Below, piece after piece: positions 7,305 through 14,878 of a DNA stretch of 16,248 bases (position 1 is the first letter of the stretch; each line of letters starts with the position of its first letter). The notes beneath the pieces were generated by a model that did no database searches, was not told the origin of the DNA, and was given only the letters and a program-made list of their open reading frames with translations. The stretch covers positions 1 through 16,248 of the forward strand of contig JAFADT010000387.1 of assembly GCA_023424585.1 (NCBI GenBank), written 5' to 3'. A program made the translations under genes and the position numbers. Source of the DNA: Pseudomonadota bacterium (GTDB taxonomy: Bacteria; Myxococcota; Myxococcia; Myxococcales; Myxococcaceae).

Positions 7305-8471
7305 CTAGTTGGCGCGCTCCCACGCGTCCTGCCAGGCGATGCCCGTGCCCGGCGCGTAGTACGACGCCACGCCCTTGCACCAGCCGGAGTACGGGAAGGG
7401 CTTGCAGCGGTAGATGAGCCCGTCCGTGCCCTCCACCCGCGTGCCCGCCGTGTAGCTGTCGATGCCCGCCGGGTACTTGTACTGCGCGGACCCGCCGGTG
7501 CCGCCGTCGGTGGAGGGCTTCTCGATGTCCACCTGGAACGAGAAGCCCGTCTCCTTCGCGTACACGCGGTTGCCCAGCGCATCCTGCACCGGCGACACGC
7601 TGCCCGTGGTCTGCAGCACGCCCACCTGCACGCGGCTGGAGCCCGCGTTCACCTGCTGCGCCAGCCGGTAGATCCACGTGGCCGCGGGCGTCGCCGCGTC
7701 GAGCGTGAGCGGATACGACTCGGCGTCGCGGCCCGCGCTGTCGAAGAGGCGGAACGTCACCTTGCTCGCCCCGGGCAGGTCCTCACGCGCCTGCACCTGG
7801 CCCAATTCCTTCCACGACACCGGCGGGGGCGGCGCGTCGCTGAACTTCACGTCCGTGCACGCGTAGAAGGCCTCCGGGCTGTCCGCGCGCTGCCAGATGG
7901 CGTAGATGACGTGCGGGCCCGTCCGCGCGGACGGGAAGGGACAGTCGAGGCGATAGCGATTGTTCACCGCGGTCACGTGGGTGACGTTGCAGAAGGGCGT
8001 CGCCTCCAGGTCCGACCACTTCAGCGGCAGCGCCGGGTTGTAGCCCTCCTTCGTCACGAAGAGCTGGAAGTAGCCCGTGGCGTGCACCGCGGTGGCGTGG
8101 AAGACGAACTCGAAGCGGCCATTGCTGTCCGGGGTGATGAGCGTGGACGGCCAGTCCGTGCGCGCCAGGTCCAAGCCCTTGTGACCCTCATTGGCGGCGC
8201 TGCACAGCTTGCCGTCGGGGATGAGCTCCCGGTGGCGCCCGTTGGCGGCGCCCTGCCGGACGCCGTTCCAGTCATACAGGGCCTGCGTCCCACCGGCCTG
8301 CACCGCGGCCTTGCACGCGGCGGACCGGGGGTTCTCCGGCCCCTCCTTGAAACATCCATAGACGCGGCTCAGGGGGACTTCCATGGAGCCGTGCGCCGCC
8401 GCCGGACCGGCGGACAGCAGCGAGACGAATGCGAGCGACGCGGTGAGGGCCATGCGGATTGCTGGGAACAT
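7305..8471 (-). CDS. AA10 lytic polysaccharide monooxygenase (GbpA-like) with C-terminal chitin-binding module
   Basis: This 388-residue secreted copper enzyme should oxidatively cleave chitin (or cellulose). The Sec signal peptide ends AGPAAA and mature His is residue 27 (HGSMEVPLSR), the first ligand of the copper histidine brace. The second is His130 in AVHATGYFQLFVTK. Phe202 in SPEAFYACTDV matches the axial position of AA10 enzymes. The AA10 domain spans about 27-210. A GbpA domain-2-like region covers about 215-317, a Gly/Thr/Ser-rich linker 319-330, and a CBM5/12-type chitin-binding module 331-388 (YTAGTRV, CKPFPYSGWC, Y.PGTGIAWQDAW). The ATG at 8471 is preceded by AGGAGG at 5-nt spacing, which decides against Met7. 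Chitin is the best guess for substrate because of the GbpA and CBM5/12 parts. The gene is transcribed toward the protease but separated from it by 340 bp, so probably a distinct unit. Confidence 0.93.
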   Translation of the reverse strand: MFPAIRMALTASLAFVSLLSAGPAAAHGSMEVPLSRVYGCFKEGPENPRSAACKAAVQAGGTQALYDWNGVRQGAANGRHRELIPDGKLCSAANEGHKGLDLARTDWPSTLITPDSNGRFEFVFHATAVHATGYFQLFVTKEGYNPALPLKWSDLEATPFCNVTHVTAVNNRYRLDCPFPSARTGPHVIYAIWQRADSPEAFYACTDVKFSDAPPPPVSWKELGQVQAREDLPGASKVTFRLFDSAGRDAESYPLTLDAATPAATWIYRLAQQVNAGSSRVQVGVLQTTGSVSPVQDALGNRVYAKETGFSFQVDIEKPSTDGGTGGSAQYKYPAGIDSYTAGTRVEGTDGLIYRCKPFPYSGWCKGVASYYAPGTGIAWQDAWERAN

Positions 8472-8507
8472 CCCTTCCTCCTCTGTGTGAAATGAAGGGA
8501 GGAAGGG
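8472..8507 (-). promoter_or_regulatory. Hairpin sequestering the LPMO ribosome-binding site
   Basis: Reading the minus strand, cccttcctcc (8507-8498) is perfectly complementary to ggaggaaggg (8481-8472), with a 16-nt loop. The second arm contains the Shine-Dalgarno core and ends directly at the ATG (8471-8469). In an mRNA starting at or upstream of 8507 this 10-bp stem would hide the ribosome-binding site until opened. It could be a thermosensor, a protein or small-RNA target, or chance pairing of purine-rich sequence; it acts only if the transcript includes the upstream arm. Confidence 0.5.
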
Positions 8508-8527
8508 CGCGGGCGGATCGGGTCAAC

Positions 8528-8558
8528 GGCGTGGCGCGAGGAGCTCCCGCGCCACGCC
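8528..8558 (-). terminator. Hairpin terminator after the DUF1552 gene
   Basis: A perfect 11-bp inverted repeat (8528-8538 with 8548-8558, ggcgtggcgcg/cgcgccacgcc) with a 9-nt loop lies about 10 bp beyond the stop at 8568. It lacks a U tract on either side, as is common in GC-rich genomes, but the position and strength suit 3'-end formation. It also separates the DUF1592-DUF1552 pair from the LPMO gene. Confidence 0.6.
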
Positions 8559-8567
8559 TGACGACCC

Positions 8568-9995
8568 TCAGGCCAGCAGCTCCGTCAGCAGGCCCTTGGG
8601 GAGCGAGGGGTCGCCGAAGTCATCCAGCGGACCGCCCGCCGCGTTCTTCAGGCCCACGGCGGCGCCAATCGTGTTGAGCATCTTGTTGAGGTTAGGGCTC
8701 GTGTTGCCGCCGGCCGCCGTCACCGCGACGCCCTGCTTGAAGTAGCCGTTGCAGCTGCCCGCCAGGATGAACGGGACGTTGCGCGCCGAGTGCGCCGGCC
8801 CGTTGCCCAGGTCGTTGAACCAGACGGACACGCCCTGGTCGACCAGCTTCTTGCCGTCCGGCATCGCGTACGCCGCCAGCCGGTCCAGCAGGTAGTTGAA
8901 GGTCTGCGCGAACTGCGCGTCCACGCGCGAGTGCAGCACGTCCGACCCGGCGATGACGCTGCCCTGCGCGTCGTGCGACAGCCGGCGGTGGGAGATGAAG
9001 TGGAAGTTCTCCATCAGCTGCCCCGTCGTCGGGTCGCGGTAGCGCGTGGAGCCGTCGTTGCCGTCCCCCACCTGGATGGCCACCGAGCGCGTGGTGCCGC
9101 ACGCCACCGCCAGCACCGCGATGTCCATGTGCAGCCGCACCGTGGCCAGCACCTTGTCGCCGTCCGTGCTGTTGTAGCCGGGCGCCTCCTGCTGGAGCCG
9201 CAGCTCCTCGTCCGCGCGGGCGCGGCAGCTCAGGGCCACCTCCAGGTCGCGCACGTTGGACAGGTGCAGGTCCAGGCGCTGCCGATCCGTGCTGCTCAGC
9301 TCCGGCCGGGACTGGAGCGCCTTGAGCTGGCCCGACACCAGGTCGTTGAGGCTCTTCTGGCGCACCAGCAACTGCTCGCGCGCCTCCGGCGTGAGGCCAC
9401 CAGGGCCGCCCACCATGGTCTGGTAGGCCACCCACGGGTCATGCAGCGCAGCCCGGCGCGACGCGCTGCCGCGGTGGGAGATGCAGGGGCCGCCCAGCCA
9501 GCCGCCCGCCTTCCCCGCGTAGAGGAAGAGCGAGTCCCGCTTCTGCGGGTTGAGCTCGCGGCCGATGCGGTGGTCCAGCGACTCGCCGGACGCCTCGGAG
9601 TCACCGCCCACGCCCTCCACGGCGGGGCCCCGCGCGGTGAGGCTCTGGAGCGCGCCCCGGGCGTGGCCGTCCCCGTAGTTGTAGTCCTTCATGTTGACGT
9701 TGCGCACCACCAGCAGGCGCGAGCGGTGGTCCGCCAGCTCCAGCAGCGACTTGCCCGCGAGCGTCGTGGTGGTGAGGTTGCCCAGGGGCTCCGGCCAGAA
9801 GCGCTCCGGCTCGCTGCCCAGTTCCTCGGTGTTCTGCGCGGTGGCCACGCCATCCGCCTGTCGCAGGAAGACGGCGAAGGGCAGCGCGCCCGCCTCCGCG
9901 GCCCGGGCCTTCCTGGGCAGGAGCCCCTCCAGCACCGGCAGCCCCAGCATCACGCCGCCCAGGCCCTGCAACACGTGTCGACGGCTCAGTTTCAC
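8568..9995 (-). CDS. Tat-exported DUF1552 (HXXSHH-motif) protein
   Basis: This 475-residue protein belongs by pattern to the DUF1552 family. The N-terminus carries a twin-arginine signal (S4-R5-R6-H-V-L, then GLGGVMLGLPVLEGLLP, ending ARA near residue 32), so it should be exported folded, often with a bound cofactor. The family motif appears as HFISHR at 332-337 (HXXSHH with Arg in the last place), followed by RLSHD. Other conserved-looking parts are YNYGDGHARGAL at 105-116, GGPCISHRGS at 168-177 and AHSARNVPFILAG at 401-413. No function is established for the family. The GTG start at 9995 is fixed by the Tat signal, by GGAGGAG 6 nt upstream, and by the GTGA overlap with the preceding stop, implying translational coupling. 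The reading frame extends to 10481 but that part lies inside the neighbour. DUF1552 and DUF1592 genes are typically found as adjacent pairs in myxobacteria and planctomycetes. Confidence 0.9.
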   Translation of the reverse strand: MKLSRRHVLQGLGGVMLGLPVLEGLLPRKARAAEAGALPFAVFLRQADGVATAQNTEELGSEPERFWPEPLGNLTTTTLAGKSLLELADHRSRLLVVRNVNMKDYNYGDGHARGALQSLTARGPAVEGVGGDSEASGESLDHRIGRELNPQKRDSLFLYAGKAGGWLGGPCISHRGSASRRAALHDPWVAYQTMVGGPGGLTPEAREQLLVRQKSLNDLVSGQLKALQSRPELSSTDRQRLDLHLSNVRDLEVALSCRARADEELRLQQEAPGYNSTDGDKVLATVRLHMDIAVLAVACGTTRSVAIQVGDGNDGSTRYRDPTTGQLMENFHFISHRRLSHDAQGSVIAGSDVLHSRVDAQFAQTFNYLLDRLAAYAMPDGKKLVDQGVSVWFNDLGNGPAHSARNVPFILAGSCNGYFKQGVAVTAAGGNTSPNLNKMLNTIGAAVGLKNAAGGPLDDFGDPSLPKGLLTELLA

Positions 9996-11683
9996 GGCAG
10001 CTCCTCCGGGTGGCGGTTCACGAAGCCCACGCCCGTCACGACCTCGACGACCAGGTCCACGATGGACAGCTGCCCCGACTGCGACAGCCTCCCCAGCCGC
10101 TGCACCAGCGCCTCGTCCTCCTCCGCCGCGGGGCGCCCGCTCAGGAACTCCACCCAGTGGCGCGCGTAGCACGCGTGCACCCCCTGCGCGTTCGCGAGCG
10201 CGTCCGCCAGGTCCAGCGCGTCCTTCACGGACACCTTCTGTCCGCCGATGCCCGGCGACGACGACGCGTCCACCGGGTGCCCGTTGTCCGTGGTGCGGTA
10301 AGCGCCCACGGCGTCGAAGTTCTCGAAGGGGAAGCCCAGCGGGTTGATCAACGTCGCGTGGCAGGTCGCGCACACCGTGCCGGGCGCCTCCGTGTGGGAC
10401 GTCACCACCTCGCGGTTGGTGCGGCCGTTGGGCGCGGGCAGCGCGGGGATGTTGGCCGGCGGCGCGCCAATCTTCTGGCACAGGATGCGCTCGGACAGGT
10501 ACACGCCCCGGTGGATGGGGTCCGGCTCCAACGACGTCGCGTGCGACGCGAGGAAGCCCACCTGCGTGAGGATGCCCCGGCGCTGCGTGCCGTCCAGCGT
10601 CGCCGGCACGAAGTCCGCGGTGAACGTCCCGGTGAGGCCGTAGATGCGCGCCAGCTCGTCGTTGACGAAGGTGTCGCGCGACGTGAGCAGGTCCGTGAAG
10701 CGCCCCTTGCGCCCGAAGACGACGTCCTGGACGAAGAGCGCGTTCTCCTTCGCCGCGGACTCCGCCAGCTTCGCGGTGACGTTCGGGAAGCGCGTGGGGT
10801 TGGGCAGGATGCGCCCGTAGCGGGGCACGTCGAAGATGACCTGGTGGTAGGCGTCCACCACGTCGCGCGCCCGGGGGTCCGCCATCATCCGGCGCGCCTC
10901 CGCGGCCACGCCCTCGCGCTTCGACAGCAGGCCCTCCCGCGCCGCCGCGAACAGCGCGTCGTCCGGCATGGAGTTCCAGAGCGCGTAGCTCAGCCGCGAC
11001 GCCACCTCGAAGCCGTCCAGCGGCACCCTCCCGTCCGCCGCCTGCGTGCTGCGCTCCACGCGGTAGAGGAACAGGGGCGACTGGAGGAAGCCCTCCAGCA
11101 CCATCCGCAGGCCGCCCTGGAACGCCGCCATGGACGGGTACCCCCGCGGCCCCTGGCGGTACAGCGCCAGGTACGTCTCCACCTCGTCCGCGGTCAGCGG
11201 GCGGCGCAGCGCGCGCAGGCCGAAGGACTCCACGAACGCCCTCGCGCGCGCCTCATCCGTCGTGTCGCCGGCAGGCAGCAGCCTGCCCAGCTTCGTCGCG
11301 TCCGTGGCCACCTGCTCGGCCAGGTCCGCCGCCGCGCGCTGGTAGGCGCTCCACAGCGCCTCATCCACCGCCAGCGCGCGAGCGTCGTTCCCGAAGAGGA
11401 AGCCGCTCTGCGCCGGATCCGCGCGGAACGTCTGCGCCAGCGCCGTGGGGGGCGCGTCCAGCTTGAGCAGGTCCTTCACGCTGCTCAGCCACTGCGCATG
11501 CGTCAGCCGGGCGACGCGCACCGAGCGCGCCGGCTGCTCCACCGCGGGAGGGGGGTTGTTCGTGCCGCCGGGGCCAGGATTGCGCGGGTTCAGCGCGTCA
11601 GAAATCTGGCCTTCGCAGGCAGTCAGGCAACTCAAGGCTCCCGCGAGCAGCGCGGAAGTCCACCGTCGTTGACGTAGCGCCAT
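9992..11683 (-). CDS. DUF1592-family lipoprotein (DUF1587/1595/1592/1588/1585 domains) with CATCH motif
   Basis: This 563-residue protein begins MALRQRRWTSALLAGALSCLTAC, a lipoprotein signal with lipobox LTAC and lipidated Cys23. The domain order is that of DUF1592 proteins: DUF1587-like RLTHAQWLSSVKDLL (59-73), DUF1595-like around RALRRPLTADEVETYLALY (157-175), DUF1592 around FEVASRLSYALWNSMPDD (225-242), DUF1588 around RRGILTQVGFLASHA (368-382), and DUF1585 at 487-557. The only CxxCH is C438-A-T-C441-H442, followed by INPLGFPFENFD. It looks like a c-type haem site, though haem binding is not proven for this family. I chose ATG 11683 rather than the in-frame ATG at 11749 because only the former starts a signal peptide; GGAGG lies 11 nt upstream. 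Its last codons overlap the DUF1552 gene by 4 bp. I infer an extracytoplasmic redox or carbohydrate-related role; the true function is unknown. Confidence 0.9.
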   Translation of the reverse strand: MALRQRRWTSALLAGALSCLTACEGQISDALNPRNPGPGGTNNPPPAVEQPARSVRVARLTHAQWLSSVKDLLKLDAPPTALAQTFRADPAQSGFLFGNDARALAVDEALWSAYQRAAADLAEQVATDATKLGRLLPAGDTTDEARARAFVESFGLRALRRPLTADEVETYLALYRQGPRGYPSMAAFQGGLRMVLEGFLQSPLFLYRVERSTQAADGRVPLDGFEVASRLSYALWNSMPDDALFAAAREGLLSKREGVAAEARRMMADPRARDVVDAYHQVIFDVPRYGRILPNPTRFPNVTAKLAESAAKENALFVQDVVFGRKGRFTDLLTSRDTFVNDELARIYGLTGTFTADFVPATLDGTQRRGILTQVGFLASHATSLEPDPIHRGVYLSERILCQKIGAPPANIPALPAPNGRTNREVVTSHTEAPGTVCATCHATLINPLGFPFENFDAVGAYRTTDNGHPVDASSSPGIGGQKVSVKDALDLADALANAQGVHACYARHWVEFLSGRPAAEEDEALVQRLGRLSQSGQLSIVDLVVEVVTGVGFVNRHPEELP

Positions 11684-11713
11684 GCGGGGAAGCGCCTCCG
11701 TTCGTTGGCGCTC

Positions 11714-11742
11714 ATCCCAATTGGGAAATTCCGGGAAGTCAA
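11714..11742 (-). promoter_or_regulatory. Candidate sigma70-type promoter of the DUF1592-DUF1552 operon
   Basis: On the minus strand TTGACT (11742-11737) is followed after exactly 17 bp by TGGGAT (11719-11714). The -35 matches the consensus at 5 of 6 positions and the -10 at only 3 of 6. A start near 11707 would give a leader of about 24 nt carrying the GGAGG ribosome-binding site. A perfect 12-bp palindrome (TCCCAATTGGGA, 11715-11726) covers the -10 and part of the spacer. Confidence 0.45.
11715..11726. promoter_or_regulatory. 12-bp perfect palindrome, possible operator
   Basis: TCCCAATTGGGA is a perfect dyad overlapping the candidate -10 box, a position from which a bound dimeric regulator would block transcription. 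It stands out as an AT-containing core in GC-rich surroundings. No second copy was noticed elsewhere in the window, and the regulator is unknown. Confidence 0.35.
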
Positions 11743-11761
11743 TCCACACCCCGGCCGGGCA

Positions 11762-11796
11762 GGCAGCGCGTCACACGCCTGCTGGAAACCGCTGCC
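11762..11796 (-). terminator. Possible terminator hairpin downstream of pcrA
   Basis: Inverted repeat ggcagcg (11762-11768) / cgctgcc (11790-11796) encloses 21 nt, with an alternative 6-bp stem on the minus strand (gcaggc/gcctgc). It lies 22 bp past the helicase stop. The long loop and absence of a T run make this a weak call. Confidence 0.3.
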
Positions 11797-11817
11797 CGCA
11801 CCGGATCCGCGCGGCCC

Positions 11818-14139
11818 TCAGCCGGGGATGAGGAAGCGCGCGATGACGCGCTTGAGGCCCACGTTGCCGCCGAACTCCACGGTGACCTTGGCGTTGGGGC
11901 CGCTGCCCTCCGCGGCGACGATTCGGCCCATGCCGAACTGCTCGTGTCGCACGCGCATGCCGCGCACGTCGCCGCCCACGCCGTCCATGTCGGACGAGGC
12001 CTGGGAGTAGCTGCGGTCCACGCGCGGGCCCGTCTCGTCGTCGTCCCAGCCGCGGCGGCGCTGGGGCATGGCGGCGCGCGGCGGGGGCGGCAGGTCGTTC
12101 TCCTTGAAGCCGAACAGCGCCTGGGGCACGTCCGCGAGGAAGCGGCTGGGCGCGTTGTACTTGAGCTCGCCGAAGAGGGAGCGGCACTGCGCCAGGCTCA
12201 CGAAGAGCCGCTTGCGCGCGCGGGTGAAGCCCACGTAGCAGAGCCGCCGCTCCTCGGCCATCTCCTCGCCGCCGTCCGGGTCGTCGCTCTTGAGCGCGCG
12301 CGAGTGCGGGAAGACGCCCTCCTCCAGGCCGGTGAGGAACACGGCGTCGAACTCCAGGCCCTTGGCCGCGTGCAGCGTCATCAGCGCCACGCGGCCCTCG
12401 CGCACCTCCGCGTCCGCCTCGCCCACCAGGCTGATCTGCTCCAGGAAGGACTGCAGGGGCGGGATGTCCGCGGTGAGCGGCGCGGAGTCCACGCCCTCCG
12501 GCGCCTCCTCCTCGCGCGCCTCGGCCGCCTGGGCGGAGGCCACCATGTCGGACGCGCGCTTCAGGTCGAACTCCTGCGCCGCGCCCAGGAGCTCCTTCAG
12601 GTTCTCCGCGCGGGTGAGCGCCTCGTCGCTGCCCTCGGCGACGAGCGTCTCCACGAGCTTCGTCTCCTTCAGCATCTGGTCCACCGCGCCCGCCGCGTCC
12701 TTCGCCGTGAGGGCGAAGGCGTGCAGCGACTGGAGCAGTTGGTGGAAGCCGCCCAGCCGCTTCTGCGCGGTGGCGTTGAGGCTGGGGATGCGGTGGCGCT
12801 CGCCCAGGGCCTCGAAGAGGCTCAGGCCCTGCTCGTTCGCGAAGTCCGTCAGCCGCTCCTCGGTCGTGTCTCCAATGCCGCGCGCCGGCACGTTGAGCAC
12901 GCGCAGGAGGTCCGCGTCCGAGCGGGGGTTCACCATCAGCCGCAGGTACGCGGACGCGTCGCGCACCTCCGCGCGGTCGTAGAAGCTGCGGCCGCTCACC
13001 AGCGTGTACGGCACGCGCGCCAGCCGGAGCGCCTCCTCCAGCACGCGGCTCTGCGCGTTGGTCCGGTAGAACACGGCCATGCTGGAGAACTTGATGAAGC
13101 CCTCGCGCTGGAGGGCCAGGATGCGCCGGGCCACCTCCTGCGCCTCCGCGCGCTCGTCGCGGTGCAGGAGCAGCTCCAGGTTCTCCCCCTGGGGCCGCTC
13201 GCTCCAGAGCTTCTTCGCCATGCGGCGCGGGTTCTTGGAGATGACCTCGTGCGCGGCGGTGAGGATGTTCTGGTCGGAGCGGTAGTTCTGCTCCAGCTTC
13301 ACCACCTTCGCGCCCGGATACTGCCGGGGGAAGTTGAGGATGTTGTCCACGTCCGCGCCGCGCCAGCGGTAGATGGACTGGTCGTCGTCGCCCACCACCA
13401 CCAGGTTCGCGGACGGCGGCGGGGCAAGCTGGCGCAGGAGCGCGTACTGCACGGGGTTGGTGTCCTGGAACTCGTCCACCAGCACGTGCGTGAAGCGCGT
13501 GCGGTAGCGCTCCAGCACGTCCGGCCGGTCGCGAAAGAGCTTCACCAGCAGGAGCAGCAGGTCCCCGAAGTCCACCGCGTTCGCCGCGCGCAAGAGCTTC
13601 TGGTAGCCCGCGTACACGCGCCTGACGATCTGCCCGCGGACGTCGTCCTGCTCCACGCGCATGTCCTCCGGCAGGCGCGCGGCGTTCTTCTCCTGGTCGA
13701 TGCGGTGGAGGATCTCGCGCGGCTGCATCACCGGCTCCACGCCCGCGTCACGCATGGCGCGCTTCACCAGGTTGAGCTGGTCGCCGTCGTCGTAGATGAC
13801 GAAGGACTTCGTCAGGCCCATGGCCTCCGCCTCGCGGCGCAGGATCATCGCCGCGGCCGAGTGGAACGTGCTCACCACCAGGTCGTTGGCCTGCGCGCCC
13901 AGGAGCTGGGTGAGGCGCTCGCGCATCTCGCGCGCGGCCTTGTTGGTGAAGGTGACGGCCAGGATGCGCCACGGGAAGACGCGGCGGACCTTCACCAGGT
14001 GGGCCACGCGGCGGGTGATGACGCGCGTCTTGCCGCTGCCGGCGCCCGACAGCACGAGCAGGGGGCCGTCGCCGTGGAGCACGGCTTCCGCCTGGGGCGG
14101 ATTGAGGTCTTCGAGGAGGGCGGTTTCGTGGGCGTTCAC
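11818..14139 (-). CDS. pcrA: UvrD/PcrA-type superfamily 1 DNA helicase
   Basis: This 773-residue 3'-5' helicase acts in nucleotide excision and mismatch repair and in clearing stalled forks or RecA filaments. All SF1A motifs are visible: a Q-like motif LNPPQAEAV (12-20), Walker A GAGSGKT (32-38), motif Ia TFTNKAAREM (63-72), motif II VDEFQDTN (221-228), motif III GDDDQSIYRWRGAD (250-263), motif IV LEQNYRS (282-288), motif V TLHAAKGLEFD (588-598) and motif VI YVGFTRARKRLF (635-646). The C-terminus (726-773, GMRVRHEQFGMGRIV) is the Tudor-like domain that binds RNA polymerase in PcrA/UvrD. A low-complexity acidic/proline linker (680-722) precedes it. Start: GTG 14139, where homology begins; the open frame runs on to 14274 but that part is Arg/Gly-rich shadow. 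The ribosome-binding site (GGTGG) is weak. The gene is divergent from the thioesterase gene across 140 bp. The pcrA versus uvrD label is a matter of convention. Confidence 0.96.
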   Translation of the reverse strand: MNAHETALLEDLNPPQAEAVLHGDGPLLVLSGAGSGKTRVITRRVAHLVKVRRVFPWRILAVTFTNKAAREMRERLTQLLGAQANDLVVSTFHSAAAMILRREAEAMGLTKSFVIYDDGDQLNLVKRAMRDAGVEPVMQPREILHRIDQEKNAARLPEDMRVEQDDVRGQIVRRVYAGYQKLLRAANAVDFGDLLLLLVKLFRDRPDVLERYRTRFTHVLVDEFQDTNPVQYALLRQLAPPPSANLVVVGDDDQSIYRWRGADVDNILNFPRQYPGAKVVKLEQNYRSDQNILTAAHEVISKNPRRMAKKLWSERPQGENLELLLHRDERAEAQEVARRILALQREGFIKFSSMAVFYRTNAQSRVLEEALRLARVPYTLVSGRSFYDRAEVRDASAYLRLMVNPRSDADLLRVLNVPARGIGDTTEERLTDFANEQGLSLFEALGERHRIPSLNATAQKRLGGFHQLLQSLHAFALTAKDAAGAVDQMLKETKLVETLVAEGSDEALTRAENLKELLGAAQEFDLKRASDMVASAQAAEAREEEAPEGVDSAPLTADIPPLQSFLEQISLVGEADAEVREGRVALMTLHAAKGLEFDAVFLTGLEEGVFPHSRALKSDDPDGGEEMAEERRLCYVGFTRARKRLFVSLAQCRSLFGELKYNAPSRFLADVPQALFGFKENDLPPPPRAAMPQRRRGWDDDETGPRVDRSYSQASSDMDGVGGDVRGMRVRHEQFGMGRIVAAEGSGPNAKVTVEFGGNVGLKRVIARFLIPG

Positions 14140-14279
14140 GGGGTTTCCACCAGGGGGAGGACCCCGTCTTCTAACGTCTTTCGCGCGCCGGTGCCGGGTC
14201 TTCCGCCAGCCCCGGCGCCCGCCGGGCCGTCCGCCCTCGGGACGGGCAGGTGCGTGGGTTATAAGAAGGGTCACCCGCC

Positions 14280-14750
14280 ATGTCCGACTCCCCGTCCCGC
14301 CCCTCCCAGGAAAAACTCGACCGCTTCGCGGAGCTCTTCAACCAGAGCCTCACCCTGCGCCACTTCGGCGCCCGCATGTCCTTCCCGGAAGGACGCATGG
14401 TGGTGGTGGAGCTCCCGGAGGTGCAGCCCCAGCACCGGGGCGGCCTGGGGGCCTCCGCCGTCAACGGCGGCGTGCTCTCCGCCCTCTTCGACTTCGCCAT
14501 CGGCTGCACCCCGGCGCTCCGCGACCCCACCCGCCGCTGCGCCACCGTCCAGCTGTCCATGAGCTTCGAGCGCCCCGCTACCGGCAACCACCTCCGGGTG
14601 GAGGCCGTCATCGACAACGGCGGCCCGTCCACCCTCTTCGCCTCCGCGAAGCTGATGGACTCGGAGGGCCGCGTCTGCGCCCGCTGCCAGGGCGTGGTGC
14701 GCGTCTCCTCCCAGCAGTGGGCCTCTGGCGAGAGCCCCGCCACGAACTGA
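14280..14750 (+). CDS. PaaI-family hotdog-fold thioesterase
   Basis: This 156-residue single-domain cytoplasmic protein probably hydrolyses acyl- or aryl-CoA thioesters. The hotdog signature is QHRGGLGASAVNGGVLSALF followed by DFAIG (51-75): N62-G63-G64 stands where many members have HGG, and D71 fits the catalytic acid of PaaI-like enzymes. Beta strands CATVQLSMSFERPATG (87-102) and LRVEAVIDNGG (105-115) complete the fold. Length is normal for the family. ATG 14280 is chosen because it is the first ATG; an AAGG lies about 11 nt upstream. The substrate is unknown. It stands between pcrA (divergent) and the sigma factor gene, and nothing ties it functionally to either. A short cccca-ccc-tgggg hairpin at 14756-14768 follows the stop and may be a weak terminator. 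Confidence 0.85.
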   Translation: MSDSPSRPSQEKLDRFAELFNQSLTLRHFGARMSFPEGRMVVVELPEVQPQHRGGLGASAVNGGVLSALFDFAIGCTPALRDPTRRCATVQLSMSFERPATGNHLRVEAVIDNGGPSTLFASAKLMDSEGRVCARCQGVVRVSSQQWASGESPATN

Positions 14751-14878
14751 CATTTCCCCACCCTGGGGCTCCTTTGCCCATTCCCGTCGATATGCCCGGC
14801 CTGACAGCGCGTTTCCCTGGAAGCCCGGGGCCGGAACGCGCGCCGGGGGACGAGCGCGGCTCGCAACGGGAAGACGGC

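Noticed and set aside
8521..8526. TTGACC on the minus strand as a -35 for the LPMO gene
   Set aside because: The hexamer 17 bp downstream (TCCTCC) bears no likeness to a -10 box.
11684..11749. A 22-codon N-terminal extension of the DUF1592 lipoprotein
   Set aside because: The extension is acidic and aromatic, would bury the lipoprotein signal, and covers the candidate promoter; the ATG at 11683 begins a proper signal peptide.
14260..14265. TATAAG upstream of the thioesterase as a -10 box
   Set aside because: It would put the transcript start only about 8 nt before the ATG, and no -35 element is found near 14237-14242.
11944..14562. An 872-codon open frame on the plus strand
   Set aside because: It is antisense to the helicase and then runs out of frame across the thioesterase gene; composition is shadow-like (Arg, His, Val, Ala) and it has no recognisable domain.
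14833..14837. GGAAC as the -35 of an autoregulated ECF promoter before the sigma gene
   Set aside because: No CGTC-like -10 occurs at 16-17 bp downstream; in GC-rich DNA a lone GGAAC is expected by chance.
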